The position numbers were made by a program, and so were the translations under genes. A stretch of 64,000 nt of DNA from Xanthobacteraceae bacterium 501b (GTDB lineage: Bacteria > Pseudomonadota > Alphaproteobacteria > Rhizobiales > Xanthobacteraceae). Within the stretch, counting starts at the first letter, position 1. Each line of letters opens with the position of its first letter. The DNA lies in NCBI GenBank assembly GCA_000378025.1, contig KB899087.1, forward strand, positions 1,116,001 through 1,180,000. The letters are read 5' to 3'. Shown piece after piece: positions 9,932 through 20,136 of the stretch. The notes beneath the pieces were generated by a model. The model saw nothing but the letters and a program-made list of their open reading frames with translations. It searched no databases and was not told the DNA's origin.

Positions 9932-10321
9932 ATGCAAACCGTACTCATCGTCATTCATCTTATGGTCGTGCTGGCCCTGATCGGCGTGGTGCTGATTCAA
10001 CGTTCCGAAGGGGGCGGCCTCGGCATTGGTGGCGGCGGCGGGGGAGGCGGCGGTGGCGGCTTCTTCAGCGCGCGCGGCACGGCCAATGTGCTGACCCGCG
10101 CCACGGCGATTCTCGCCGGCATGTTCTTCGTTACCAGCCTGTCCCTCACCATTCTCGCCGGCTGGGGCCGTGGCCCGACCACCATCTTCAACGCGCCGAC
10201 GGCGGTGCCGGGCGTGCCGTCGGCTCCCGCGCCGGGCAGCTCGGTGCTCGACCAGCTCAATGCCGCCCAGCCCGCGCCGCCGGCCGCTCCCGCCGTGCCG
10301 CAGGCTCCGCAGTCGCAGTGA
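9932..10321 (+). CDS. secG: Preprotein translocase subunit SecG
   Basis: Accessory subunit of the SecYEG channel. 129 residues with two membrane helices (about 4-22 and 53-75) joined by a cytoplasmic loop containing IQRSEGGGLG. The loop then runs through eleven consecutive glycines (33-43) before FFSARGTANVLTRAT. The C-terminal tail is Ala/Pro-rich and not conserved. secG between tpiA and pyrG is the usual alphaproteobacterial order. A terminator hairpin follows at once. Confidence 0.93.
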   Translation: MQTVLIVIHLMVVLALIGVVLIQRSEGGGLGIGGGGGGGGGGGFFSARGTANVLTRATAILAGMFFVTSLSLTILAGWGRGPTTIFNAPTAVPGVPSAPAPGSSVLDQLNAAQPAPPAAPAVPQAPQSQ

Positions 10322-10328
10322 CATCGGC

Positions 10329-10363
10329 GCCGCGCCGGACCCTCCCGGCGCGGCTTTCGGTTT
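10329..10363 (+). terminator. Rho-independent terminator after secG
   Basis: A perfect 10-bp stem (10329-10338 with 10345-10354, core GCCGCGCCGG/CCGGCGCGGC) with a 6-nt loop is followed by TTTCGGTTT. It starts 7 bp after the secG stop and 75 bp before pyrG, so pyrG may have its own promoter. The T tract is interrupted, so efficiency is uncertain. Confidence 0.6.
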
Positions 10364-10425
10364 AGCCAGAGGCGAGTGCCCGTTCGGCAAGGCGGGCTCT
10401 CGTCGAATCGCGTTTTTGCCGGTAG

Positions 10426-12066
<1,641 letters not shown>

Positions 12067-12338
12067 CAGGGTCATTGCTGCAGGCGGCGGGCCGGGGGCG
12101 ACCTTTGCCCCGGCCGCGTTTCTCGCGCCGAATCAAACGGTTGCGGCCGCGTCCGGTGAGGTAGATTCAGGCGGGCTCGCGCGGCGTCGGCCGATGCGTT
12201 GTCACGGGTGGCCGGGCCAGTGGCGCGGTTTCGCCCCCCCTCCGACAGTCGAGGCTGGATTCACCGGCCGCCGCCGTGCTCTCATGGCGGTGTGGGAACC
12301 GGGTCGGCGCAGTGCGCGCTGGCCAAGCAGGGGAGAAG

Positions 12339-13214
12339 GTGCTGGTGGAGCGCGGACTTGATCACGTCGTCCATGTCGTCCGCGACCTGGAGGCTGCTGG
12401 CGAACTCTACGACATGCTGGGCTTCACGGTCGGCACCCGCAACCGCCATCCCTGGGGCACCGACAACCGCATCGTCCAGATGCCGGGCTTCTTCGTCGAA
12501 CTGCTTGAGATCGCTGAGGCGGACCGTATTCCGCCGCAGGGCGAGACGAGTTTCTCCTTCGGCGCCTTCAACCGTGACTTTCTGGCCGATGTCGGTCCCG
12601 GCCTGTCGATGCTGGTGCTGGAGGGGCGCGATCCCGCTGGCGACAAGGCCGAGTTCGATGCGGCCGGCTTCGGCGGATTCGACCTGTTCGATTTCGAGCG
12701 CGAGGGCAAGCGGCTGGACGGGGTAGACGTCAAGGTCGCGTTCTCGCTGGCCTATGCCCGCGACCCGGCCTCGCCGCATGCCGGCTTCTTCACCTGCCAG
12801 CAGCGCTATCCCGAGAATTTCTGGTCGCCGGACCTGCAGCGCCACATGAACGGCGCCAATGGCGTGGTCGGGGTGGTGTTCACCGCCGCCGACCCGGCGG
12901 CCCATACCGGCTTTCTCAGCGCCTTCGCCGGCAGTGAGGCGCGGCGGGCGGTGGATGGCTGGCACATCGTCAAGACCCCGCGCGGCGACATCGACGTGAT
13001 GAGCGACGCGCTGTTCCATCAACGCTTCGGTGCAACAGCGCCGGCCGGGCCGGGGCTGCGCCTCGCCGCCGTGCGCTTTGCGGTGGGCGACATGGACCGG
13101 TTGCGCCGGCGGGTCTCCTCCTCGCGCATGTCGGTGGAGGATATTGAAGGTGTGGTCGTGGTTGGCCCGAAATCCGCGCTCGGTGCGACGCTGGTGTTCG
13201 AGGCCGCGCGCTGA
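12339..13214 (+). CDS. VOC-family (glyoxalase-like) protein
   Basis: 291-residue protein of the vicinal oxygen chelate superfamily, closest in look to the Glyoxalase_3-like group: RGLDHVVHVVRDLEAAGELYDMLGF opens a beta-alpha-beta module, and TPRGDIDVMS with QRFGATAPAGPGLRLAAVRFAV marks a second repeat. The substrate is unknown; such proteins include dioxygenases, lyases and binding proteins, and metal ligands cannot be assigned with confidence. A GTG at 12339 follows GGGGAGAA and is preferred to the upstream ATG at 12276, whose first 21 codons look non-coding. It stands alone between pyrG and a strong terminator. Confidence 0.75.
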   Translation: MLVERGLDHVVHVVRDLEAAGELYDMLGFTVGTRNRHPWGTDNRIVQMPGFFVELLEIAEADRIPPQGETSFSFGAFNRDFLADVGPGLSMLVLEGRDPAGDKAEFDAAGFGGFDLFDFEREGKRLDGVDVKVAFSLAYARDPASPHAGFFTCQQRYPENFWSPDLQRHMNGANGVVGVVFTAADPAAHTGFLSAFAGSEARRAVDGWHIVKTPRGDIDVMSDALFHQRFGATAPAGPGLRLAAVRFAVGDMDRLRRRVSSSRMSVEDIEGVVVVGPKSALGATLVFEAAR

Positions 13215-13284
13215 AGCGCTGCTGAGGCCGGAAGCGAGGCTGCGCACCAAGGTTGCGAGCCTTAAGCGGAAACACCGAAAACAA

Positions 13285-13314
13285 AAGCCCCGGAATCGCT
13301 TCCGGGGCTTTTTT
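13285..13314 (+). terminator. Strong, probably bidirectional terminator
   Basis: An 11-bp perfect stem (13285-13295 with 13300-13310, AAGCCCCGGAA/TTCCGGGGCTT), a TCGC tetraloop and a T run. The A-rich left flank (AAAACAAAA) gives a U tract on the other strand, so it can end both the VOC gene (plus) and the convergent glucan synthase gene (minus). Confidence 0.88.
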
Positions 13315-13351
13315 CATGTCGCCTGTGAGGCGGGGGCGGGCGAGGCGTGCC

Positions 13352-15994
13352 TCAGCCGATCTTCTCCGGCACCGCCTGCGGCGGCGCGGTGCGGCCCGGC
13401 AGCAGCGCCAGGGCGCGGCTGCGCAGAGCGCTCCATGTCGAGAAGGCGTTCAGCGTCGAGCCTTCCAGCCAGCCAATGCCGGCGGCGGCCAGGAAGGGCA
13501 GGCTCTGGATGGCGAGGGCGAGGGCGAACAGGTCGACCTCGACCACCGCGTGCCAGTTGGTCAGGCGCAGCGCCACCGCCGAGAGCATCAGCCCGGCGCC
13601 GATGATCGCCTCCGGCAGGGCCGGGAAGGCGCGGGCGGCATCGGCCAGCCAGGAGCCCTTGGCGGTGCGGGCGAAGGCGAGGTCCTTGTAGCGGAAGCTG
13701 TCATACACCGCCTTGGCGACGGTGAACTGCACCGCCATCGCTGCAAAGGCAGCACCCAGCATGCGGACCGGCGTGGTCGCCACGCGCAGCCGGTAGAGGG
13801 CGATGAAGTGCAGCAGATAGATGCCGAAGCAGAACACGATCGGGATGGTGAGGATGCGCTGCGGCACGGCGATGCCGAGGCCGAGCACGAAGGGCACCCA
13901 GAGCAGCGACAGGATCGCCACCAGCGCGCCGACACTCTCCGAGCCGAGCCAGCTGACCCAGCCAATGCTGAATTCGCGGCGCTGCGCCGGGGTCAGGCGG
14001 GTGCCGGCATTGGGGAGCATGCGGCGCCAGTGCTTCTTGATGATCTGCATGCCGCCATAGGCCCAGCGGTGACGCTGCTTCTTGAACGAGGCGAAATCGT
14101 CCGGAAGCAGGCCCCAGCCATAGCGGGTGCTGGTGTAGTGGCTCTTCCAGCCGCGCTCGACGATGGCGAGGCCGAGATCGGTGTCCTCGCAGATCGTGTC
14201 GCTCGACCAGTCGCCGGCCTCGACCATGGCGGCGCGGCGCATCAGGCACATGGTGCCGTGCACGACGATGGCGTCATGCTCGTTGCGCTGGACCATGCCG
14301 ATGTCGAAGAAGCCGGCATATTCGGTGTTCATCGCTTCATGCAGCAGGCTGCGATCGGCGTCGCGGTGGTCCTGCGGCGCCTGGACGATGCCGACCGTCG
14401 GGTCCTCGAAGGTGGGAACGAGGTCCATCAGCCAGTTGGAATCGACGACATAGTCGGCGTCGATGATGCCGATGATCTCGGCATCCGGCGCGGTCTGCAG
14501 CATGGCGGCGCGCAGGGCCCCGGCCTTGAAGCCCGCCACCTTGGGCAGGTTGATGAACTTGAAGCGGTCGCCGAGCGCGCGGCAATGGGCCTCGATCGGC
14601 TCCCAGAAGGCCGGGTCGGGCGTGTTGTTGATGATGACCAGGCACTCGAAGTTCGGCCAGTTGAGCCGAGCGACGCTGTCGAGCGTCTGCTTCAGCATCT
14701 CCGGCGGTTCCTTGTAGGCCGGGATGTGGATCGAGACCTTGGGCGTGCGCGAAGGAGCGGTCACATTGTCACGGCGCAGCAGGCGGCGCGGGGTGCGGCC
14801 GAAGGCGATGGTGGCCAATTCCTCGACCCGGTAGAGCATCACCACGACGAGCGGTACCAGCAGCACCAGGCAGATCACCATCGTCACCATGTTGCCGCCG
14901 ACGACGTAATGCGTCAGCCAGTGGTCGGTGACGGTGGCGATCCAGGCGCCGACCAGGTTGGCCGCGCCGACCATCACCAGCGCCTGCGTCAGGGTCAGGC
15001 GGGCGAAACGGAACACCGGCAGCGAGAAGGCGATGCCGAGCAGCAGGGCGATGGCGGCGGTGGCGGTGTAGGTCGAGGGGGTTATCGGGCCGGCCAGCGG
15101 GAACTTCGCCACCCGGTCGGCGTCGAGAATGCCCCAGTACTGGCCGACGCTGCCCTCAAAGCTCTTCCACGGCGCGTCGAACGCCTCGATGAGGTTGTAT
15201 TCGATGCCGAGCGCGTCGGCACGGGCGGCGAAGCTGCGGATGATCTGGGCCTGGGCGAGCTCGCCGGGAACGGCGTTGTCGCGGTTGTAGCCCTGGCTCG
15301 GCCAGCCGAATTCGGCGATGACGATGCGCTTGCCGGGATAGGTGGCGCGCAGCCGGTCATAGATTGCGATGGTGTGGTCGACCACCTGCTCGGGCGACAC
15401 GCCTTCCCAATAGGGCAGCATATGGGCGGCGATGTAGTCGACGGCGGACACCAGCTCGGGATGATCGAGCCAGACGTCCCAGGTCTCGCCGGTCGTCACC
15501 GGCACGTTGGTCTCGCGCTTCACCCGGCGGATGGTCTCGATCAGCTGTTCGGGCGTGCGCTCGGCGCGCAGGATCGACTCATTGCCGACCACGATGCCGA
15601 CGACGTTGGAGTTCTTCCGCGCCACGTCGATGGCGTTGGTGATCTCGCGCTCGTTGCGCGCCTCGTCCTCGTCCAGCCAGGCGCCGACCGTGGTCTTCAG
15701 CCCCTTTTCGCCGGCGAGCCGGGCGACCAGGTCGAGATTGCCGGTCGATGCATAGGTGCGGACGGCGCGGGTATAGGGCGCCACCGCCTCCACATCGGCG
15801 CGGATCTGCGCCTCGCTGGTCGGCTCGCCCTTGTCAGGGTTGGCGTCCCGGCCATAGGGCGCGAACGACATGCTCTGGAATCGGTCGGGAGCAGCAGGAG
15901 CGGAAACCTCCTGACGCAGAGCCAACCAGACAAAGACATGGACGCACGTCACGACCGCAACAGCTGCGGCAGCGACACGGATGGCGGGGCGCAT
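13352..15994 (-). CDS. ndvB: Glucan synthase with GH17-like and GT2 domains (NdvB-like)
   Basis: Probable beta-1,3-glucan synthase/transferase of the inner membrane. 880 residues from the ATG at 15994. An N-terminal anchor helix (7-26) leads to a periplasmic GH17-like domain (about 40-300) with both catalytic glutamates in place: GNES (E139) and AEFGWPS (E228). Membrane helices at about 311-330 and 365-388 follow. A cytoplasmic GT2 domain (about 418-655) has IDADY (D512-D514), CEDTD (E603/D604) and QRHRW (640-644), the processive glycosyltransferase set; more helices fill the C terminus. Domain content and the two neighbours match Bradyrhizobium ndvB, which makes cyclic beta-1,3/1,6-glucan; the product here is inferred. 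Confidence 0.82.
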   Translation of the reverse strand: MRPAIRVAAAAVAVVTCVHVFVWLALRQEVSAPAAPDRFQSMSFAPYGRDANPDKGEPTSEAQIRADVEAVAPYTRAVRTYASTGNLDLVARLAGEKGLKTTVGAWLDEDEARNEREITNAIDVARKNSNVVGIVVGNESILRAERTPEQLIETIRRVKRETNVPVTTGETWDVWLDHPELVSAVDYIAAHMLPYWEGVSPEQVVDHTIAIYDRLRATYPGKRIVIAEFGWPSQGYNRDNAVPGELAQAQIIRSFAARADALGIEYNLIEAFDAPWKSFEGSVGQYWGILDADRVAKFPLAGPITPSTYTATAAIALLLGIAFSLPVFRFARLTLTQALVMVGAANLVGAWIATVTDHWLTHYVVGGNMVTMVICLVLLVPLVVVMLYRVEELATIAFGRTPRRLLRRDNVTAPSRTPKVSIHIPAYKEPPEMLKQTLDSVARLNWPNFECLVIINNTPDPAFWEPIEAHCRALGDRFKFINLPKVAGFKAGALRAAMLQTAPDAEIIGIIDADYVVDSNWLMDLVPTFEDPTVGIVQAPQDHRDADRSLLHEAMNTEYAGFFDIGMVQRNEHDAIVVHGTMCLMRRAAMVEAGDWSSDTICEDTDLGLAIVERGWKSHYTSTRYGWGLLPDDFASFKKQRHRWAYGGMQIIKKHWRRMLPNAGTRLTPAQRREFSIGWVSWLGSESVGALVAILSLLWVPFVLGLGIAVPQRILTIPIVFCFGIYLLHFIALYRLRVATTPVRMLGAAFAAMAVQFTVAKAVYDSFRYKDLAFARTAKGSWLADAARAFPALPEAIIGAGLMLSAVALRLTNWHAVVEVDLFALALAIQSLPFLAAAGIGWLEGSTLNAFSTWSALRSRALALLPGRTAPPQAVPEKIG

Positions 15995-16205
15995 GAGACA
16001 AACCCACGATAAGGGGAGGCTGACAGATGGATTATAATACAGTTTCAACGCACGTGCAGCACGATCTTTGCCGCACCGCGCCAAAGGCACGACACGTCGG
16101 GCGATAATGCCGCTATGCAGCGGAAAATGCGTCAGACCGAGAATGGTTCCGCACTATGGCGGCCCCATGACGCGCCGATGACGCGGGCGGGGCCGGGGCG
16201 CGGAT

Positions 16206-16685
16206 TCATTGCGCGGGGGCGGCGGCCGGGGCAGGGGTTGCGGCGGCCGGCGAGGCGTCCGGGTTGACCCAGCACGCATGCACGCGCTCGGACAGCCGCT
16301 CCTGCGCCTTGCTGTCGATATTGCCCTGCCGGACCAGGCAGCGGAAGGCGATCTTCAGGTGCTCGGTCGGGCAGCCAAAGCGCTCATAGAGCTCAAGATG
16401 GCGGCGCGCGGTGTCGATATCGTCGCGCCAGAGCAGCATGGCGATGCGCCGGCCGCTCCACACGCATTCCGGCAGGCCGGCATTGCCCGGCAGCTTGGCC
16501 GCCTCGGCATATTCCTCGACCGAACGGCGCAGCGCCTCTTCCTTGGCCTGCTCCTCCGGGGTCTTCTGCTCGGCGGGCTTCTGTTCCTGCGTGGCGCTCT
16601 GGGCCCACGCGCCGCCGGGGGCGACGGTCATCAGCATCATGCCGCCGAACAGGGCGGCGGCGAGGGGACGTACGGAGGACAACAT
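16206..16685 (-). CDS. Small secreted protein linked to glucan synthesis (NdvD-like)
   Basis: 159 residues with a signal peptide (MLSSVRPLAAALFGG..., cleavage probable near GAWA|QS at about 28-29), then a Gln/Glu/Lys-rich linker and a compact domain with four cysteines (PECVWSGRR, RFGCPTEH, FRCLVRQGN, HACWVNPD) that could form two disulfides. The C terminus is Ala/Pro-rich. Similar small proteins are annotated as beta-1,3/1,6-glucan biosynthesis proteins in Bradyrhizobium, where a third gene, ndvD, is known; its place between ndvB- and ndvC-like genes supports that. The start at 16685 is chosen because a signal peptide begins there; the frame extends to 16814. Confidence 0.65.
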   Translation of the reverse strand: MLSSVRPLAAALFGGMMLMTVAPGGAWAQSATQEQKPAEQKTPEEQAKEEALRRSVEEYAEAAKLPGNAGLPECVWSGRRIAMLLWRDDIDTARRHLELYERFGCPTEHLKIAFRCLVRQGNIDSKAQERLSERVHACWVNPDASPAAATPAPAAAPAQ

Positions 16686-16892
16686 GGGGGAAACGTCACA
16701 CGCAAAAGAGGAAACACCGGGCCGACCAGGACAGTAGGAGAAGCAATCGAATTTGTCAGCATGACGGCACGCCTCGGGCGGCCTGCCGGCGCAAAATTCC
16801 GCCGCTTTGCACACGCCTCTTGCCGTGGCGGCAAAGCCCCGCTACCCGGCAGGGTGAAACGTTCGGACGGCTCCTCGCGACAGTGCCCCCGG

Positions 16893-16934
16893 CGACCGAC
16901 CCTTGGCTACCGACCCCTGGCGACCGACCCCTGG
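16893..16934. repeat. Three 14-bp tandem repeats before the ndvC-like gene
   Basis: Units at 16893-16906, 16907-16920 and 16921-16934 read CGACCGACCCTTGG, CTACCGACCCCTGG and CGACCGACCCCTGG, differing by at most three bases. The array ends 14 bp before the ATG at 16949, where a ribosome-binding site would be expected. Because 14 is not a multiple of three, gain or loss of a unit would shift any reading frame crossing it. Confidence 0.85.
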
Positions 16935-16948
16935 CGGAGATTCCTCGC

Positions 16949-18574
16949 ATGCGATTGCCCCTCGCCCTCGCCGCCCTGGTCTGCGCGGCGATCGTCGCTG
17001 TCTGGGCCTGGCTCGGGCAGCCGGTTCCGGCGCCGTTCGCGCCGATGTCGGCCGGTGAGAAGCTGCCCTGCGTCTCCTATGCGCCGTTCCGGCCCGGCCA
17101 GAGCCCGTTCAGCGAGGATGTGGCGTTCTCGCGGGCGCAGATCGACGACGATCTCGCCCGGTTGTCCAAGATCACCCATTGCGTGCGGACCTATTCCTCC
17201 ATCCAGGCCGGGCTCTCCGCCGTGCCGGAACTCGCCCGCAAGCATGGCCTCACCGTGCTCCAGGGCATCTGGATCGCCGCCGACCCGGTGCGCAACCGGG
17301 CGGAGATCGAGGGCGGCATCAAGGCGGCGCAGGAAAACCCCGACGTCGTCACGGCGGTGATCGTCGGCAATGAGGTACTGCTGCGCGGCGAGCAGTCGGC
17401 CAACGATATCGCCGGCTTTCTGAAAGAAGTGAAGGGCAAGGTCCCGCCCGGCGTCGCCGTCACCTATGCCGATGTGTGGGAGTTCTGGGAGCGCAACCGC
17501 TCGCTGGCGGATTCGGTGGATTTCGTCACCGTCCACATCCTGCCCTTCTGGGAGGACATGCCGGTGCCGGCCGAGGATTCGGTCGCCCATCTCGGCGAGA
17601 TCCGCGAGCATGTCGGCGAGATCTTCGCCGGCAAGGAGATCCTGATCGGCGAAACCGGCTGGCCGAGCGAGGGGCGCATGCGTGAGGGCGCGCTACCCTC
17701 GCCCTCCAACCAGGCCAATGTGATCCAGGAACTGCTGGCCCTCGCCAAGGCGAAGAACTACCGGCTCAACGTCATCGAGGCCTTCGACCAGCCGTGGAAA
17801 CGGGTGCTGGAAGGCACGGTGGGCGGGCATTGGGGCTTCCTTGATGCCTATACGCGCGAGTTCAAGTTCACCTGGGGCGCCCCGGTGTCGGATCATCCCT
17901 ACTGGATGGCGCAGGCGGCGGTCGGGGCGCTCTTCGCCGGCGCCATCTTCGCGATCGCGGGGTGGGCCGCCCGGCGCGCCGGCGGGCGCCCGCTTGGCAT
18001 GCGGGAATGGTCGGCGGTGGGCGGCATCGCCTTTTTCGCCGGGCTGATGATCGGCCGGCTGCTGGCGTCGGTGCCGGTGGAAAGCCTCGGTGTCGGCGGC
18101 TGGATACGCGGGGCTGCGCTGGTCGGGCTGGCGCTGCTGGTGCCGCTCGCCTGCGCGGTGGCGATCGGGCGGCGCACCAGGCTGGTGACGCTGACACTGG
18201 CGCTCAACAGCGAGGCGACGCCCGGGGCGCCGTTCTTTGACCGATGCCTGGCATTGCTGCTCGCCGCGTCGCTCGTGCTGGCGGCGCAGATCGGCTTCGG
18301 ACTGGTGTTCGATCCGCGCTACAAGGATTTCCAGTTCGCCGGGCTGACGCCGATCATCGCCGCCTTCGCGTTCTATGCGGTGGTGGCCAGCCCGGGGCGC
18401 TTCACCGAGGGGCGCCAGGCGGAGACCATCGCCGCCGGCCTGTTCCTCGCCGCCGGGGTCTATGTGGCGCTGAACGAGACGCTGGCGAACTGGCAGGCGC
18501 TGTGGACCGGCAGCCTGTTCGTGGTGCTGGCCTTCACCCTCTGGCGCCTCGCCACGGCCGGGCGAAGGATATGA
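16949..18574 (+). CDS. ndvC: Membrane GH17-like glucan enzyme (NdvC-like)
   Basis: 541 residues. A signal anchor (about 5-22) is followed by a GH17-type domain (about 38-305) with VGNEV (E142) and IGETGWPS (E235), the expected acid/base and nucleophile. The second half holds about seven membrane helices (from residue ~315 on), with no GT2 domain. Bradyrhizobium NdvC, a GH17-related membrane protein needed for beta-1,6 linkages, has this layout, so branching or transglycosylation of the NdvB product is the likely role. The ATG at 16949 lies 14 bp after a 14-bp tandem repeat; the frame is open to 16820 but that leader looks non-coding. The 3' end overlaps the opposing membrane gene by 41 bp. 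Confidence 0.8.
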   Translation: MRLPLALAALVCAAIVAVWAWLGQPVPAPFAPMSAGEKLPCVSYAPFRPGQSPFSEDVAFSRAQIDDDLARLSKITHCVRTYSSIQAGLSAVPELARKHGLTVLQGIWIAADPVRNRAEIEGGIKAAQENPDVVTAVIVGNEVLLRGEQSANDIAGFLKEVKGKVPPGVAVTYADVWEFWERNRSLADSVDFVTVHILPFWEDMPVPAEDSVAHLGEIREHVGEIFAGKEILIGETGWPSEGRMREGALPSPSNQANVIQELLALAKAKNYRLNVIEAFDQPWKRVLEGTVGGHWGFLDAYTREFKFTWGAPVSDHPYWMAQAAVGALFAGAIFAIAGWAARRAGGRPLGMREWSAVGGIAFFAGLMIGRLLASVPVESLGVGGWIRGAALVGLALLVPLACAVAIGRRTRLVTLTLALNSEATPGAPFFDRCLALLLAASLVLAAQIGFGLVFDPRYKDFQFAGLTPIIAAFAFYAVVASPGRFTEGRQAETIAAGLFLAAGVYVALNETLANWQALWTGSLFVVLAFTLWRLATAGRRI

Positions 18575-18914
18575 GCAGCAGCCCGCCGGCCACGCCGGCC
18601 AGGCTGTTATTATAGATCACCAGCCCCATGCAGGTGGCCATCAGCGCCAGGGTGAACATGACAAGCGAGGGCCGCACCAGCTGGAGGAGCGCGGCGACCA
18701 GCGCGACGATGCCGAAGGCCGACTGGCTGAACAGCGCGATCACCAGCGCCCGCGTCTCGCAGGTCATGGTTTCCAGCGTCCGGCAGGCGAGGCCGACGGA
18801 GGACTGTTCCAGCAGCGCATAGCGCACATAGATCGCCCAGCCGAGGGCGAAGGCGCCGAGCGCGATGATGATATTGGCGGCGCGGGCGCCGGGCAGGAAG
18901 CTGCGATGGGCCAA
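18534..18914 (-). CDS. Small integral membrane protein, unknown function
   Basis: Not recognised. From a TTG at 18914 (preceded by AAGGA with a 9-bp spacer) the product is 126 residues with three or four hydrophobic helices: ANIIIALGAFALGWAIYV, ALVIALFSQSAFGIVALVAALLQLV, LVMFTLALMATCMGLVIY and LAGVAGGLLLISF. Two cysteines (CRTLETMTC) lie in the first loop, probably periplasmic, and could form a disulfide. No ATG or GTG start is available nearby; the frame continues to 19034 but would overlap the eamA 3' end. The last 41 bp overlap the ndvC-like gene tail to tail. It may be expressed with the eamA gene upstream. Confidence 0.55.
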   Translation of the reverse strand: MAHRSFLPGARAANIIIALGAFALGWAIYVRYALLEQSSVGLACRTLETMTCETRALVIALFSQSAFGIVALVAALLQLVRPSLVMFTLALMATCMGLVIYNNSLAGVAGGLLLISFARPWRGARG

Positions 18915-18978
18915 AGGGGCGGTCCTTGTTCGATTGGCTTGCCCTGATGTCGCTGCATCGCACGCCGCGACGGGGCGA

Positions 18979-19977
18979 TCAATCCGCCGGGCGGGCGAGC
19001 GGTTCGCGCCGGCGGGTGGCGAGGATGACGCCACCGAGAATCAGCACGAAGCCGACGCCATGATAGAGGTGCAGCTCCTCGCCCAGCAGCAGCACCGCGA
19101 GCAGCACACCATAGACCGGCATGAGATAGAGGAAATTCGCCGTCACCGGCGCCCCGGCGGCCTTGATCGCGAACTGGAACAGGCCGAAGGCGAGCACCGA
19201 GGGGAAGATCGCCAGGAAGGCGATGGCCCCCCAGGCTTCCAGCGTCGCCGGCGTGCTCGCGCCGCTTGCCGCCTCCCACAGCGCCAGCGGGGCAAGCAGC
19301 AGCGTGCCGGCGAGGGCATTGGCGGCAAACGCCGTCTGCCCTCCGAGCCGGGTCAGCGGCCCCTGCCGCAGCATCAGCGAATAGGCGGCCCAGGCGATCG
19401 CCGCCACCAATATGCCGAGATCGCCGCTGTTGAATTCGAGGCCAAGCAGCCGGCCCGGCTCGCCATGCACGGTGATCAGCGCGATGCCGGCAAAGCCCGC
19501 CAGCGAGCCGACAAGCTGGATCGCCGGCAGCCGTCGGCGTTTCAGCAGCGCGTCGAGCACCACGATCATCAGGGTGGAGGTTGTGTAGATCAGCGTCGCA
19601 TTGGTGGCGGTGGTATGCCCTAGGGCGACATAGACATTGCCCCCGCACAGCACCATGCCGAGAAAGCCGAGCAGCAGGATGCGCGCCCATTCCCGGCGCA
19701 GCAGCTCGCGATGGCGCATCAGCGCGCCGGCGGTGAGCGGCAGCAGTACCGCCACCGCCAGCAGCCAGCGCCAGAAGGCGAGTGACCAGGGCGGCACCAG
19801 GTCGACCACCGCCCGGCCGACGATCAGATTGGTCGAGAAGAAAAGCGGCATCGCCAGCAGCGCCGCCAGCGCCCAGGGGTCTTGCAGGAGACCGGGTGGG
19901 GCGGGTGGGGAATCGCCGCTGGGTTCTTGGCGCAGTTCTTGGCGGGCGTGGTGGCTGGCGTCTTGGCGGTGCTCCAT
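18979..19977 (-). CDS. EamA/DMT-family transporter
   Basis: Drug/metabolite transporter superfamily permease: 332 residues with two five-helix EamA repeats (first from LAALLAMPLFFSTNLIVGRAV, second from LGILVAAIAWAAYSLMLRQ). The hydrophilic N-terminal 30 residues are Gln/His/Arg-rich. The substrate cannot be predicted; family members export amino acids, nucleosides or other small metabolites. The frame continues upstream to 21561, but only as antisense of glmU; the ATG at 19977 gives the normal length. Divergent from glmU. Confidence 0.87.
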   Translation of the reverse strand: MEHRQDASHHARQELRQEPSGDSPPAPPGLLQDPWALAALLAMPLFFSTNLIVGRAVVDLVPPWSLAFWRWLLAVAVLLPLTAGALMRHRELLRREWARILLLGFLGMVLCGGNVYVALGHTTATNATLIYTTSTLMIVVLDALLKRRRLPAIQLVGSLAGFAGIALITVHGEPGRLLGLEFNSGDLGILVAAIAWAAYSLMLRQGPLTRLGGQTAFAANALAGTLLLAPLALWEAASGASTPATLEAWGAIAFLAIFPSVLAFGLFQFAIKAAGAPVTANFLYLMPVYGVLLAVLLLGEELHLYHGVGFVLILGGVILATRRREPLARPAD

Positions 19978-20136
19978 GGCGCGGGGTGATACACGCTTCC
20001 CGGCCCGGCGTCGCCCGGCCGCTTGCGGGTGCCGGCCGCCGCGCCGCTCTTTTCGCCCCGCCCGCGGCAGGCTAGAACGCGCCTTCCCGGGGCGGGTCCC
20101 GGTCCGGTCCCTGCGTCCAGCTTCTGGAGTCCGCCG

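Noticed and set aside
13253..16012. 919-codon plus-strand frame opposite the NdvB-like gene
   Set aside because: Shadow of a gene with clear GH17 and GT2 active-site motifs; it also runs across a strong terminator.
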